Origin: JALOAR01 sp041649415
Lineage (GTDB): Bacteria; Patescibacteriota; Minisyncoccia; UBA6257; Colwellbacteraceae
Length of the DNA stretch: 64,000 nucleotides
Direction of reading: 5' to 3'
NCBI GenBank assembly: GCA_041649415.1
Contig: JBAZND010000002.1
Location: 124,001-188,000, forward strand
A program made the translations under genes and the position numbers. A model generated the notes under the pieces. That model had not been told where the DNA came from. It saw only the letters and a program-made list of their open reading frames with translations, and searched no databases. Positions within the stretch are counted from its first letter, which is position 1. Every line of letters begins with the position of its first letter. Positions 57,046 through 64,000 of this stretch are shown piece by piece.

Positions 57046-59124
57046 TTAGGAAAGTTTTAGAGAGACGATTTTTGACGATCCGTCTTCCCCCATCGTCACC
57101 CCGTATAAAGCGTTGGCTGATTCCATCGTGGCCCTATTGTGAGTAACAACGACAAATTGGGTTTTACCTTCAAACCGGTCAAGAATTTCGCCGAAAAGCC
57201 GCGCGTTTCGTTCGTCAAGCGCCGCGTCCACCTCGTCTAAAACGATAAAAGGCGGCGGACTGATAGATATGAGGCTAAAGAGAATGGCGGTTGAAAGAAG
57301 GCTCCTTTCTCCGCCGGAGAGCACTTCCAGGCCTTTGACGCGTTTTTTGGGTAAAGAGACTTCAATGTCTATGCCCTGTCTTAATTCCTTATCTTCGGAG
57401 CTTTCCGTCGTTTCTAAAGGAGAAATAATCTCCGTCAGTTTCAGAGCGATTTTCCCGCCATTAAACATAAGTTTCGCAAAGCTGGAAAGTTCTTTGTTTA
57501 TTTTTCCCAAGGCCCCGGAAAATTCATGATGAATTTTGTAGTCAAGCTCCTTAATAAGGGATTTTAAATCGGCTGAAGCTTTTTCAAGTTCGTCGATTTG
57601 CGCCGAAGTGGAGCTGAATCTTTCTTCCGCTTCTTCCGATTCTTTGATAATGGATTCGTCAACTTCTCCGATGGAGGCAAGCTCCCCTCTTAATCGGTAT
57701 ATTTTACGTTCAACTGACGTGAAATCTATTTCTTGAGTTTCTGATGAATCCACAAAATCGGAAAAGAATTTCCCGACCGCGGCAAGTTGGTGCTCAAGTT
57801 CAGTTTTTTGATATTTTATTTTTTCTTTTTCAAAATAGATTTTTTCACTTTCATCCTCTAAAACGTCAAGTTCGTCTTTTTTTACCTCAACCGCCTTAAT
57901 TGCTTTACGAAATGATTGATTAAAATTGTCCATTTCGGCGGTAAGCTGCTTTTCCACGACATCCAATTCGTCTAGCGCTTTATTGAACGCTTCTATCTTT
58001 TCTCTATTGAACGCTTCTATCTTTTCTCCAAATTCAGCGCTCGTGGACGGTATTGCCGTTGATTTTTCTTCCAGTTCTTCGATGATTAAGATTATTTTTT
58101 GAAGGACTTCGCGCAGATTGTCGGATTTTCCAAGCACCGCGGAGGACGCCAACGTTTTTATTTCGCTAATAATCGTCATCGGGTCTTTTTTGTTACGGGG
58201 TGTCGCGGGCAATGAAAGCGCGGAGACGGCAAGACGTTCGTTAAATAATTCCCTTCGTTTTAATCTTATTTTTTCCAGCTGCCTCTTCGCTTCCGGTTCG
58301 GACGATTCCACCTGCTTAAGTCCTTTTTGGAGTTCGCTAAGTTCTTTTTTCTTTTCGGCAATTGCTTTTTGGATCGTGGTGATTTTGGGGTCAAAGCGAG
58401 AAAGTTCATTTAAAATTTCCCGAACTTTACTGCCGTAGAAAGCATTTTCCGATTCGGCAAGTTCCGCCGCGAGTTTGTCCCTCTCGGCATACCGTCCCAC
58501 TTGGCGACGAAGGACCCTAATATGGGGTCTCATCTCTTCAATCATCGCTCTCGCTTTATCAAGATTTATTTTGGTGTTCCGAAGTTCCCTTTCCGAAGAA
58601 TGTTTTTTAAGCAAATATTCTTTGAGGCCAAGTATCTCTTCAGTGAGAATTCTTCTTTCTTCCGAGCTCGCCCTAAGAAACGAATCGCTTTCTCCTTGGC
58701 TTATGATGTTTAGCCCCCTCGCGCCAAGTTTTCCTCTGGCAAAGAAATCAATGACGTCTCTTAAAAGAACTTCCGATTGATTTATGAAAAATCTGGAGTC
58801 GCCGTCCCTGTCAATTCTCCTTGTAATAACTACCTCCTTGTATTCAACGGGAAAAAAACCGGAAGAATTATCAAAATAAATGGAGGCTTGAGCAAAGCCA
58901 GAACGGGCGCGATGTTCCGTTCCCGCAAAAATAAGATCGTCCGATTTGGCGCCTCGTAGACTTTTTGCTTCCCTTTCGCCCAAAAGCCAGCGGATGGCAT
59001 CCGCTATATTTGATTTTCCTGATCCGTTCGGGCCCACTATGGCCGTTATCCCTTCGGGAAAATCTATGACAGTTTTCGCGGCAAAGGATTTGAATCCCTG
59101 AAGTTCCAGTCGTTTTAAAAACAT
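57046..59124 (-). CDS. smc: Short SMC-family chromosome protein without a hinge
   Basis: 692 residues against about 1180. The N-head has GFKSFAAKTVIDFP, Walker A GPNGSGKSN, and a Q-loop-like IISQGESDSFL. The C-head has signature LSGGERSLL, Walker B FIVLDEVDAALDE and the H-loop THN. Between them are two coiled coils (about 170-300 and 370-560) joined by a proline-containing 65-residue stretch with no hinge-like fold or GG motifs. scpA/scpB are not adjacent. A 24-bp tandem duplication lies in the coil. Confidence 0.85.
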   Translation of the reverse strand: MFLKRLELQGFKSFAAKTVIDFPEGITAIVGPNGSGKSNIADAIRWLLGEREAKSLRGAKSDDLIFAGTEHRARSGFAQASIYFDNSSGFFPVEYKEVVITRRIDRDGDSRFFINQSEVLLRDVIDFFARGKLGARGLNIISQGESDSFLRASSEERRILTEEILGLKEYLLKKHSSERELRNTKINLDKARAMIEEMRPHIRVLRRQVGRYAERDKLAAELAESENAFYGSKVREILNELSRFDPKITTIQKAIAEKKKELSELQKGLKQVESSEPEAKRQLEKIRLKRRELFNERLAVSALSLPATPRNKKDPMTIISEIKTLASSAVLGKSDNLREVLQKIILIIEELEEKSTAIPSTSAEFGEKIEAFNREKIEAFNKALDELDVVEKQLTAEMDNFNQSFRKAIKAVEVKKDELDVLEDESEKIYFEKEKIKYQKTELEHQLAAVGKFFSDFVDSSETQEIDFTSVERKIYRLRGELASIGEVDESIIKESEEAEERFSSTSAQIDELEKASADLKSLIKELDYKIHHEFSGALGKINKELSSFAKLMFNGGKIALKLTEIISPLETTESSEDKELRQGIDIEVSLPKKRVKGLEVLSGGERSLLSTAILFSLISISPPPFIVLDEVDAALDERNARLFGEILDRFEGKTQFVVVTHNRATMESANALYGVTMGEDGSSKIVSLKLS
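57981..58028. repeat. 24-bp tandem duplication inside smc
   Basis: Two identical 24-bp units (57981-58004, 58005-58028) encode REKIEAFN-type eight-residue repeats in the second coiled coil, so the frame is kept. Perfect identity suggests a recent event. Confidence 0.9.
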
Positions 59125-59175
59125 TTCAGAACTGTGATAATAAATTTAATTTTACTACAGAACGTAACACTGACA

Positions 59176-60183
59176 CTAACCGTGCCTAATTACCATCACG
59201 TCGCCGTCCTCAACCAAATATTCCTTGCCCTCCAGGCGGAGCCAGCCTTTCTGTTTGGCGGCATTCCAGCTGCCAGCTTCTAAAAGCTCGTCGGTAGAGA
59301 TTACTTCCGCGCGGATAAATTTGTTTTCAAAATCGCTATGTATCGTTCCCGCCGCCTCGGGCGCTTTAGCGCCTTTTTTAATAGTCCAAGCTCTTGTTTC
59401 ATCCTCGCCAGTCGTAAAAAAACTGATAAGCCCCAGTACTTCGTAAGCTTTTTTGATGAGTTCACCCAGATTTTCGGCAAGCGCGAGATTATAAATAACA
59501 AAATCCGATTTGAGATCGGCAATTTTGATTCTCAATGATTCCGATACATCGCTTTCCCCGCCGTTAAGCAAATATATCTGCGGTTTTGCCGTTAGAAGCT
59601 GTAATTCTCGGATAATAGGTTCGTCTGCGATTCCTTCCCGAATATTCTTGGCAAGGACTCCTTTTTCCAATCCTTCTTTAATGTCTCTTACAAGTTGCGC
59701 ATCTCTCGCTTTTTTAGCGTCCGCGCGAATCTCTTTTTCAAGAGACGAAAGTCTTTTATTTATCGTATCAATATCTTTTAAAATCAATTCGGTGTTGATG
59801 ATATCAATATCGCGTTCGGGATTAATTCCTGTTTTGTCGACATGAATTATTTGACTGTCACGGAAGCAACGCACTACTTGTACGATAGCGTCTGTTTCCC
59901 GTATATGCGAGAGGAATTGATTGCCGAGCCCTTCTCCTATAGAAGCGCCTTTAACAAGTCCTGCGATGTCATAAAACTCCACGATTGCCGGAATTGTTTT
60001 GGCTGATGAACTCAATTTGGAAAGGCTTTCCAAGCGTTTATCCGGAACTGCTACCACGCCAACTGAAGGGTTAATCGTCGCAAAAGGATAATTAGCGATT
60101 AGAACTTCCTTTTTAGTAAGAAGTTTAAAAAGGGTTGATTTGCCGACGTTCGGAAGACCGACGATGCCGATAGAAAGATTCAT
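59176..60183 (-). CDS. ychF: Ribosome-binding ATPase YchF
   Basis: 335 residues from the ATG at 60183 (a TTG two codons upstream is less likely). G1 GLPNVGKSTL, G3 DIAGLVKGAS, the NxxE-type base motif typical of YchF's ATP preference region, a helical insert, and the C-terminal TGS-like domain. Binds the ribosome. Confidence 0.95.
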   Translation of the reverse strand: MNLSIGIVGLPNVGKSTLFKLLTKKEVLIANYPFATINPSVGVVAVPDKRLESLSKLSSSAKTIPAIVEFYDIAGLVKGASIGEGLGNQFLSHIRETDAIVQVVRCFRDSQIIHVDKTGINPERDIDIINTELILKDIDTINKRLSSLEKEIRADAKKARDAQLVRDIKEGLEKGVLAKNIREGIADEPIIRELQLLTAKPQIYLLNGGESDVSESLRIKIADLKSDFVIYNLALAENLGELIKKAYEVLGLISFFTTGEDETRAWTIKKGAKAPEAAGTIHSDFENKFIRAEVISTDELLEAGSWNAAKQKGWLRLEGKEYLVEDGDVMVIRHG

Positions 60184-60262
60184 TACCAATAAAAGTTATA
60201 CTTTACCGGCAAAAAAGACAAATAAATAAAGTGCTCTTTTTGAAGAACGCTTTATATCGGAT

Positions 60263-60433
60263 CTATTTGTTTGCTCCGTAGTCCTTCGGAGTGGGACGGA
60301 ATTTCTCGTCGCCCAGATTCTCATAGTATGTTTCCCGGCCGTTCACCTTGCTTGCGACAACGATATCGGGATCACCATCGCTGTCGGCGTCATCCGTAAA
60401 GATGTTTTTAATAACCGAGCAGTTTTCTTCCCC
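60263..60433 (-). pseudogene. C-terminal remnant of an FG-GAP/VCBS repeat protein
   Basis: A 56-codon frame without a start codon ending at a TAG (60263). It reads DADSDGDPDIVVASK, then TYYENLGDEKF: the calcium-binding D-x-D-x-D-G-D loop and following strands of FG-GAP/VCBS repeats in surface proteins. It is bounded upstream by a stop in the same frame and overlaps the last 26 bp of uvrC. It looks like the end of a lost gene. Confidence 0.75.
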
Positions 60434-61589
60434 TTATAGTCCTGTGATAACTGATGGCAAATCTATGAGCCTCATCTCGGATGCGTTCAAGCGTTTTTAA
60501 GTCAGCTCCGGCAGTGTCCCCCACCAAGTCCGTCTTGTTTCTTTTTGGACCTTTAACCATGCCGACGACAGGTATAAGGAGCCCGTTCTCCGAAAGAGCA
60601 TTCTTTGCGGCGTTAATCTGCGCTATTCCTCCGTCAACGAGAATAAGTGATGGCAGCGGCCAAGGATTTTTGAGTCTTCGGGAAATAAGTTCTTTCATCA
60701 TCCCAACGTCGTTTGGCGACGAAAAAGAATAAATCTTGAATTTGCGGTATTCGTCCTTATTGGGCGCGCCATCCGTGAAAACGACCATGGAGCCGACAGC
60801 TGAATCTCCCGAGATATTTGAAATATCATAACCTTCAATGCGCTCGCCTTGGGACGAAATAATGTCCGCTTCGCCTAAAAGCGCCGCGTCTTGGACGTGA
60901 GTCAGTGCAAATATTTTTCTTTTTAGTTTTTCGGCTTCTTCAAAATCAAGTTTTTTCGCCGCTGTTTCCATTTCTTTTTTAAGGGAAGACAAAAGCCTTT
61001 TATGCTTACCTTCCAAAAACATTTTAAGCGCGCGGATATTTTTCATATAATCGCGATGGGATACAAGTTCCACGCACGTTCCCGGGCAAAGCCCTATTTC
61101 ATAATCAAAGCAGGGTTTTTTAAATGTTCCGATTTTCGTTTCAGGATGCGTGTTCCACGGGAAAATACGGCGGAGAATTTTCATTGCCTCTCGCGCGGCT
61201 CCCGCCGAAGTAAACGGCCCATATCTTTCTCCCGAAGAAGGAGTTTTCCCTCTAACCAAAAGGACGCGGGGAAATTTTCCTTTTGTTATCTCAATATACA
61301 GAAAACTTTTATCGTCTTTCTCTTTGACGTTATACGGCGGAGATTTTTCTTTAATGAGTTTTGCTTCAAGTATTAAGGCTTCAAGAGCATTTTCCGTTTC
61401 CAGAAAATCAACGGTCTTAGTTTCCGAAACCATCTTGATAATTCGCGCGTCGTGAGGGCGCAAGAAATAACTTGAAACGCGGCGTCTCAAATTACCGGCC
61501 TTGCCGACATAAATAACCGAACCAGCTTTATTTTTCATCAAATAAACGCCGGGAGATTCAGGCAATTTTTTATAATCCGTTGCTTTCAT
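60408..61589 (-). CDS. uvrC: UvrC-like excinuclease subunit, C-terminally truncated
   Basis: 393 residues against about 600. GIY-YIG nuclease domain (PGVYLMKNKAGSVIYVGKAG, about 12-31), cysteine region CFDYEIGLCPGTC, UVR helices (FEEAEKLKRKIFAL), and the RNase-H-like nuclease domain (GYDISNISGDSAVGSMVVF, LILVDGGIAQINAA, DEAHRFAISYHR). It ends directly after this, so the C-terminal (HhH)2 DNA-binding domain is absent. Function in 5' and 3' incision may be altered. The end overlaps a foreign remnant. Confidence 0.9.
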   Translation of the reverse strand: MKATDYKKLPESPGVYLMKNKAGSVIYVGKAGNLRRRVSSYFLRPHDARIIKMVSETKTVDFLETENALEALILEAKLIKEKSPPYNVKEKDDKSFLYIEITKGKFPRVLLVRGKTPSSGERYGPFTSAGAAREAMKILRRIFPWNTHPETKIGTFKKPCFDYEIGLCPGTCVELVSHRDYMKNIRALKMFLEGKHKRLLSSLKKEMETAAKKLDFEEAEKLKRKIFALTHVQDAALLGEADIISSQGERIEGYDISNISGDSAVGSMVVFTDGAPNKDEYRKFKIYSFSSPNDVGMMKELISRRLKNPWPLPSLILVDGGIAQINAAKNALSENGLLIPVVGMVKGPKRNKTDLVGDTAGADLKTLERIRDEAHRFAISYHRTIRGRKLLGY

Positions 61590-61592
61590 TTA

Positions 61593-62480
61593 TTAATCTA
61601 TGCCCAAAACGAAATCCCAAAACTCTTCCAGAGCGCCTTTAGGAGGCAATTTGCACTCACAAATCCGACATATTTTTCCGAAAGAATCTTTGGCGGTTTT
61701 GTAGCCCGCGGCAATTATATGCTCGGCTTCCCTGAAGTCAAGCCATTCGTAGTTTAATACGGGGGGATTAAGCACGATATCAGCCTTTTTTAATTTTTCT
61801 TTCGCAACTTGATAGCCAAAAACGGCGATTAACGAATAAAGAACGGTCTGAATGGTTTTAAGGCTTAAAAAATTCGCGGAAAAGGAAGACACGTCGAACC
61901 ATCGGCTTGAGACATCAACGGCAATAACGATATCGGCGCCCATTTGTCGGACAACATCCGCGGGGACGGGATTAACGATCCCTCCGTCTGCCAAAGTTTT
62001 GCCGCTGATTTCAACGGGAGAAAAAATAATAGGAATGGCGGTAGACGCCTTAATGGCATCCGTCATTTTGCCTTCGGAAAGAATTATTTCGTCGCCGTTT
62101 TTAACGTCTGTCGCGACCGCCCAAAAAGGAATTTTGCAATTTTCCAATCGGTGCGCCCCAAAATGTTTTTCAATTATTGCCGTAACCGGTTCATCCTTGA
62201 TGCGCGGACGGCCTTTAGTAAGAGATATTTTGGCAAGCGATTTCCTTTCTTTTCTTTCAAGGGCGGAAACGAAATCTTCCATTGAGGAAATGTCCCCATC
62301 CAGCGCGTACCATCCTCCGACCAAAGCGCCCATGCTTGTTCCGGCAATGAAATCTATCGGAACATTTATTTCTTTCAGGGCTTTTAAAACACCGATATGC
62401 GCGAGGCCCTTTGACGCGCCGCCGCCTAGAGCGACACCGACGGTCTTACGTTTCTTCGCAGATAAAGATTTTCGGGTCAC
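61593..62480 (-). CDS. Patatin-like phospholipase family protein
   Basis: 295 residues. Oxyanion GGGASKGLAHIG (19-30), nucleophile elbow GTSMG (47-51) and the catalytic aspartate in LADGGIVNPVP. C-terminal part has CRICEC-like cysteines near the end. RssA-type acyl hydrolase; substrate unknown. GTG start at 62480 with no ATG before the elbow. Just upstream of uvrC (3-nt gap). Confidence 0.9.
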   Translation of the reverse strand: MTRKSLSAKKRKTVGVALGGGASKGLAHIGVLKALKEINVPIDFIAGTSMGALVGGWYALDGDISSMEDFVSALERKERKSLAKISLTKGRPRIKDEPVTAIIEKHFGAHRLENCKIPFWAVATDVKNGDEIILSEGKMTDAIKASTAIPIIFSPVEISGKTLADGGIVNPVPADVVRQMGADIVIAVDVSSRWFDVSSFSANFLSLKTIQTVLYSLIAVFGYQVAKEKLKKADIVLNPPVLNYEWLDFREAEHIIAAGYKTAKDSFGKICRICECKLPPKGALEEFWDFVLGID

Positions 62481-62563
62481 GGATTAATAATACCGGATTC
62501 TCGCTTTTCTGCCTACGTTCAAAACTTAGGTGAGATGCGGCTCGGGAATGATGGAAGAAAAAA

Positions 62564-64000
62564 TTAGAGGACTTTTTTCAGATACTTGGCGGTGATGCTT
62601 CCCGCTTTTTTGGAGATTTCTTCCGGCGTGCCGACAGCAACTACTTCACCGCCGCGTTCACCGCCTTCGGGTCCCAAATCAATTACCCAATCCGCCGATT
62701 TAATGACGTCCAGATTGTGCTCTATGACAATCGCCGTATTTCCCCGAGAAACGAGTTTTTGCACCACCTCCAAGAGTTTTTTTACGTCTTCAAAATGAAG
62801 GCCCGTCGTCGGCTCATCCAGAAGATAAATTGTTTTTCGCGTGTCGTGTTTACCAAGTTCCGCGGCCAGTTTTATCCTTTGAGCTTCTCCTCCCGAAAGA
62901 GTCGTCGCCGATTGTCCGATTTCCAAATAACCCAATCCTACTTCTTCAAGAATTCGGAGTTTCTCGCGAAGCCAGGGAATGTCGTCAAAAAATTTGGTCG
63001 CTTCTTGAACGGTCATGCGCAAAATGTCGGAAATATTTTTTCCCTTGTATTCCACTTCCAGCGTTTCACGGTCAAATTTCTTGCCGTGGCAAACGTCGCA
63101 TTCCACAAAAACGGTCGGTAAAAAATGCATCTCTATAGCGATGTGGCCGTGCCCTTCACAGTGCTCACAGCGACCGCCGGGAACGTTAAAACTGAAACGT
63201 CCGGGCTTCCAGCCTCTTATGCGGGCGTCGGCCGTGGAAGCAAAAAGATCCCTTACGTGAGTCCACGCGCCGACGTAAGTCGCCGGATTAGAGCGGGGCG
63301 TGCGGCCGATCGGCGATTGGTCAACGTTAATCACCCGATTTAAATATTCCAAGCCGGTAATTGACTCTACCGCTCCGCCTTTTAAACTCGTATGATTAAA
63401 TCTATTTGCAAGCGCTTTGTATAAAACGTCATAGACGAGAGTGCTTTTCCCAGACCCAGATACGCCCGTAACGGCAGTGAATCGTCCGATCGGAATTTCC
63501 ACGTTAATGTTCTTCAGATTGTTTTCCGAAATATTTTTCATCTTGATTGTCGGTATCACGCGATTTACGGGACGGCGTTCTGCAGGAGTTGCAATCTTTT
63601 TTTCTCCTCGCAGGTATTCTAAGGTAAGCGAGTTTTGGTTTTTATCGTTAAAAATGTCCGGAATATCGCCTTCCGCCACGATTTTTCCGCCGTGAATGCC
63701 TGCCGCCGGGCCGAAGTCAACAAGATAATCCGATGAACGGATGGTTTCTTCGTCGTGTTCCACGATAATGATAGTGTTTCCAAGGTCGCGGAGATTATGA
63801 AGAGTCTTAATGAGTTTGCCGTTGTCGCGTTGATGGAGACCGATTGTCGGTTCGTCAAGAATGTATAAAGTGCCCACAAGACGAGAACCGATTTGCGAAG
63901 CGAGGCGAATGCGTTGAGCTTCTCCGCCGGAGAGCGTGCCCGCTTTTCTATCAAGCGTGAGATACTCCAATCCCACGTTTTCCATAAATTTAAGACGACT
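62564..64000 (-). CDS. uvrA: Excinuclease ABC subunit A, C-terminal half (5' end outside window)
   Basis: At least 478 codons; the gene begins beyond 64000. First ABC signature LSGGEAQRIRLASQIGS and Walker B, then the second ATPase with Walker A GVSGSGKSTL, zinc module CEHC...CDVC, and second signature LSGGEAQRIKLAAELG. Damage recognition partner of UvrB and UvrC. The reading is standard with no truncation. Confidence 0.97.
   Translation of the reverse strand, partial: SRLKFMENVGLEYLTLDRKAGTLSGGEAQRIRLASQIGSRLVGTLYILDEPTIGLHQRDNGKLIKTLHNLRDLGNTIIIVEHDEETIRSSDYLVDFGPAAGIHGGKIVAEGDIPDIFNDKNQNSLTLEYLRGEKKIATPAERRPVNRVIPTIKMKNISENNLKNINVEIPIGRFTAVTGVSGSGKSTLVYDVLYKALANRFNHTSLKGGAVESITGLEYLNRVINVDQSPIGRTPRSNPATYVGAWTHVRDLFASTADARIRGWKPGRFSFNVPGGRCEHCEGHGHIAIEMHFLPTVFVECDVCHGKKFDRETLEVEYKGKNISDILRMTVQEATKFFDDIPWLREKLRILEEVGLGYLEIGQSATTLSGGEAQRIKLAAELGKHDTRKTIYLLDEPTTGLHFEDVKKLLEVVQKLVSRGNTAIVIEHNLDVIKSADWVIDLGPEGGERGGEVVAVGTPEEISKKAGSITAKYLKKVL

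Noticed and set aside
1..64000. CRISPR array
   Set aside because: No regularly spaced repeats of 24-40 bp were seen on reading the window, and no cas genes.
1..64000. Alternative genetic code (TGA as glycine)
   Set aside because: TGA ends genes such as frr, and no reading frame of a core gene is interrupted by TGA.

Overview
The window looks like a chromosome segment from a reduced-genome bacterium of the Candidate Phyla Radiation, most probably Candidatus Parcubacteria (Patescibacteria). I infer this from several features seen together. The str-S10-spc ribosomal cluster lacks rpmC (L29) and rpmD (L30). Many core proteins are trimmed: L3 141 aa, L15 62 aa, L23 78 aa, EF-Ts 147 aa, a 692-aa SMC without a recognisable hinge, AspRS without its GAD domain and UvrC without its C-terminal HhH region. 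ComEC is split into two genes. A sigma-region-4/HARE-like regulator sits next to a membrane ATPase pair. No amino-acid, nucleotide or cofactor biosynthesis genes are present. TGA is used as a stop, so this is not a recoded SR1/Gracilibacteria genome. Gene density is very high, with many 1-60 bp overlaps.

Layout. 1-5031: end of a rseP-frr-holB-mreB run, a divergent PEGA-domain membrane protein, map and adk. 5158-18926: secY and 21 ribosomal protein genes plus tuf and fusA, all on the minus strand, with a strong promoter before rpsL, a second before tuf and an attenuator-like hairpin between rpsJ and rplC. 19012-26687: site-2 protease, L28, tRNA-Pro, ndk, aspS, split comEC, a DJ-1/PfpI protein, mnmA and efp. 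26740-30341: a compact three-gene unit (TraG/VirB4-like ATPase, membrane partner, sigma4-HARE-like regulator). 30388-37278: secF, secD, tRNA-Lys and the grpE-dnaK-X-dnaJ chaperone run. 37394-41411: cysS-dnaB-recR facing rplU. 41477-45045: tRNA-Glu and a minimal dcw cluster (ftsI-ftsL-rsmH-mraZ) with MraZ operator repeats. 45046-49113: tgt, ppaC, a DnaQ-fold exonuclease and rarA. 49158-54111: a mixed region where four small genes of unknown function, each with a strong Shine-Dalgarno and most with their own terminator, are interspersed with tRNAs and rplJL, pcm and L33. 54114-64000: tsf-rpsB, trmD-khpA-rpsP, mini-smc, ychF, a pseudogene remnant, uvrC, a patatin-like protein and the 3' part of uvrA.

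Functionally the window is dominated by translation (ribosome, elongation and recycling factors, aminoacyl-tRNA synthetases, tRNA modification), protein folding and export (SecY, SecDF, DnaKJ-GrpE), replication and repair (DnaB, delta', RecR, RarA, UvrAC, SMC) and cell division (MreB, FtsI, FtsL). A ComEC competence channel and the TraG-like ATPase unit suggest DNA uptake or transfer at the envelope. Many promoters place the -10 hexamer 6-10 nt before the start codon with no Shine-Dalgarno, which suggests widespread leaderless transcription. The four accessory genes with strong ribosome binding sites stand out against this. All assignments are read from sequence alone; no database search was run.
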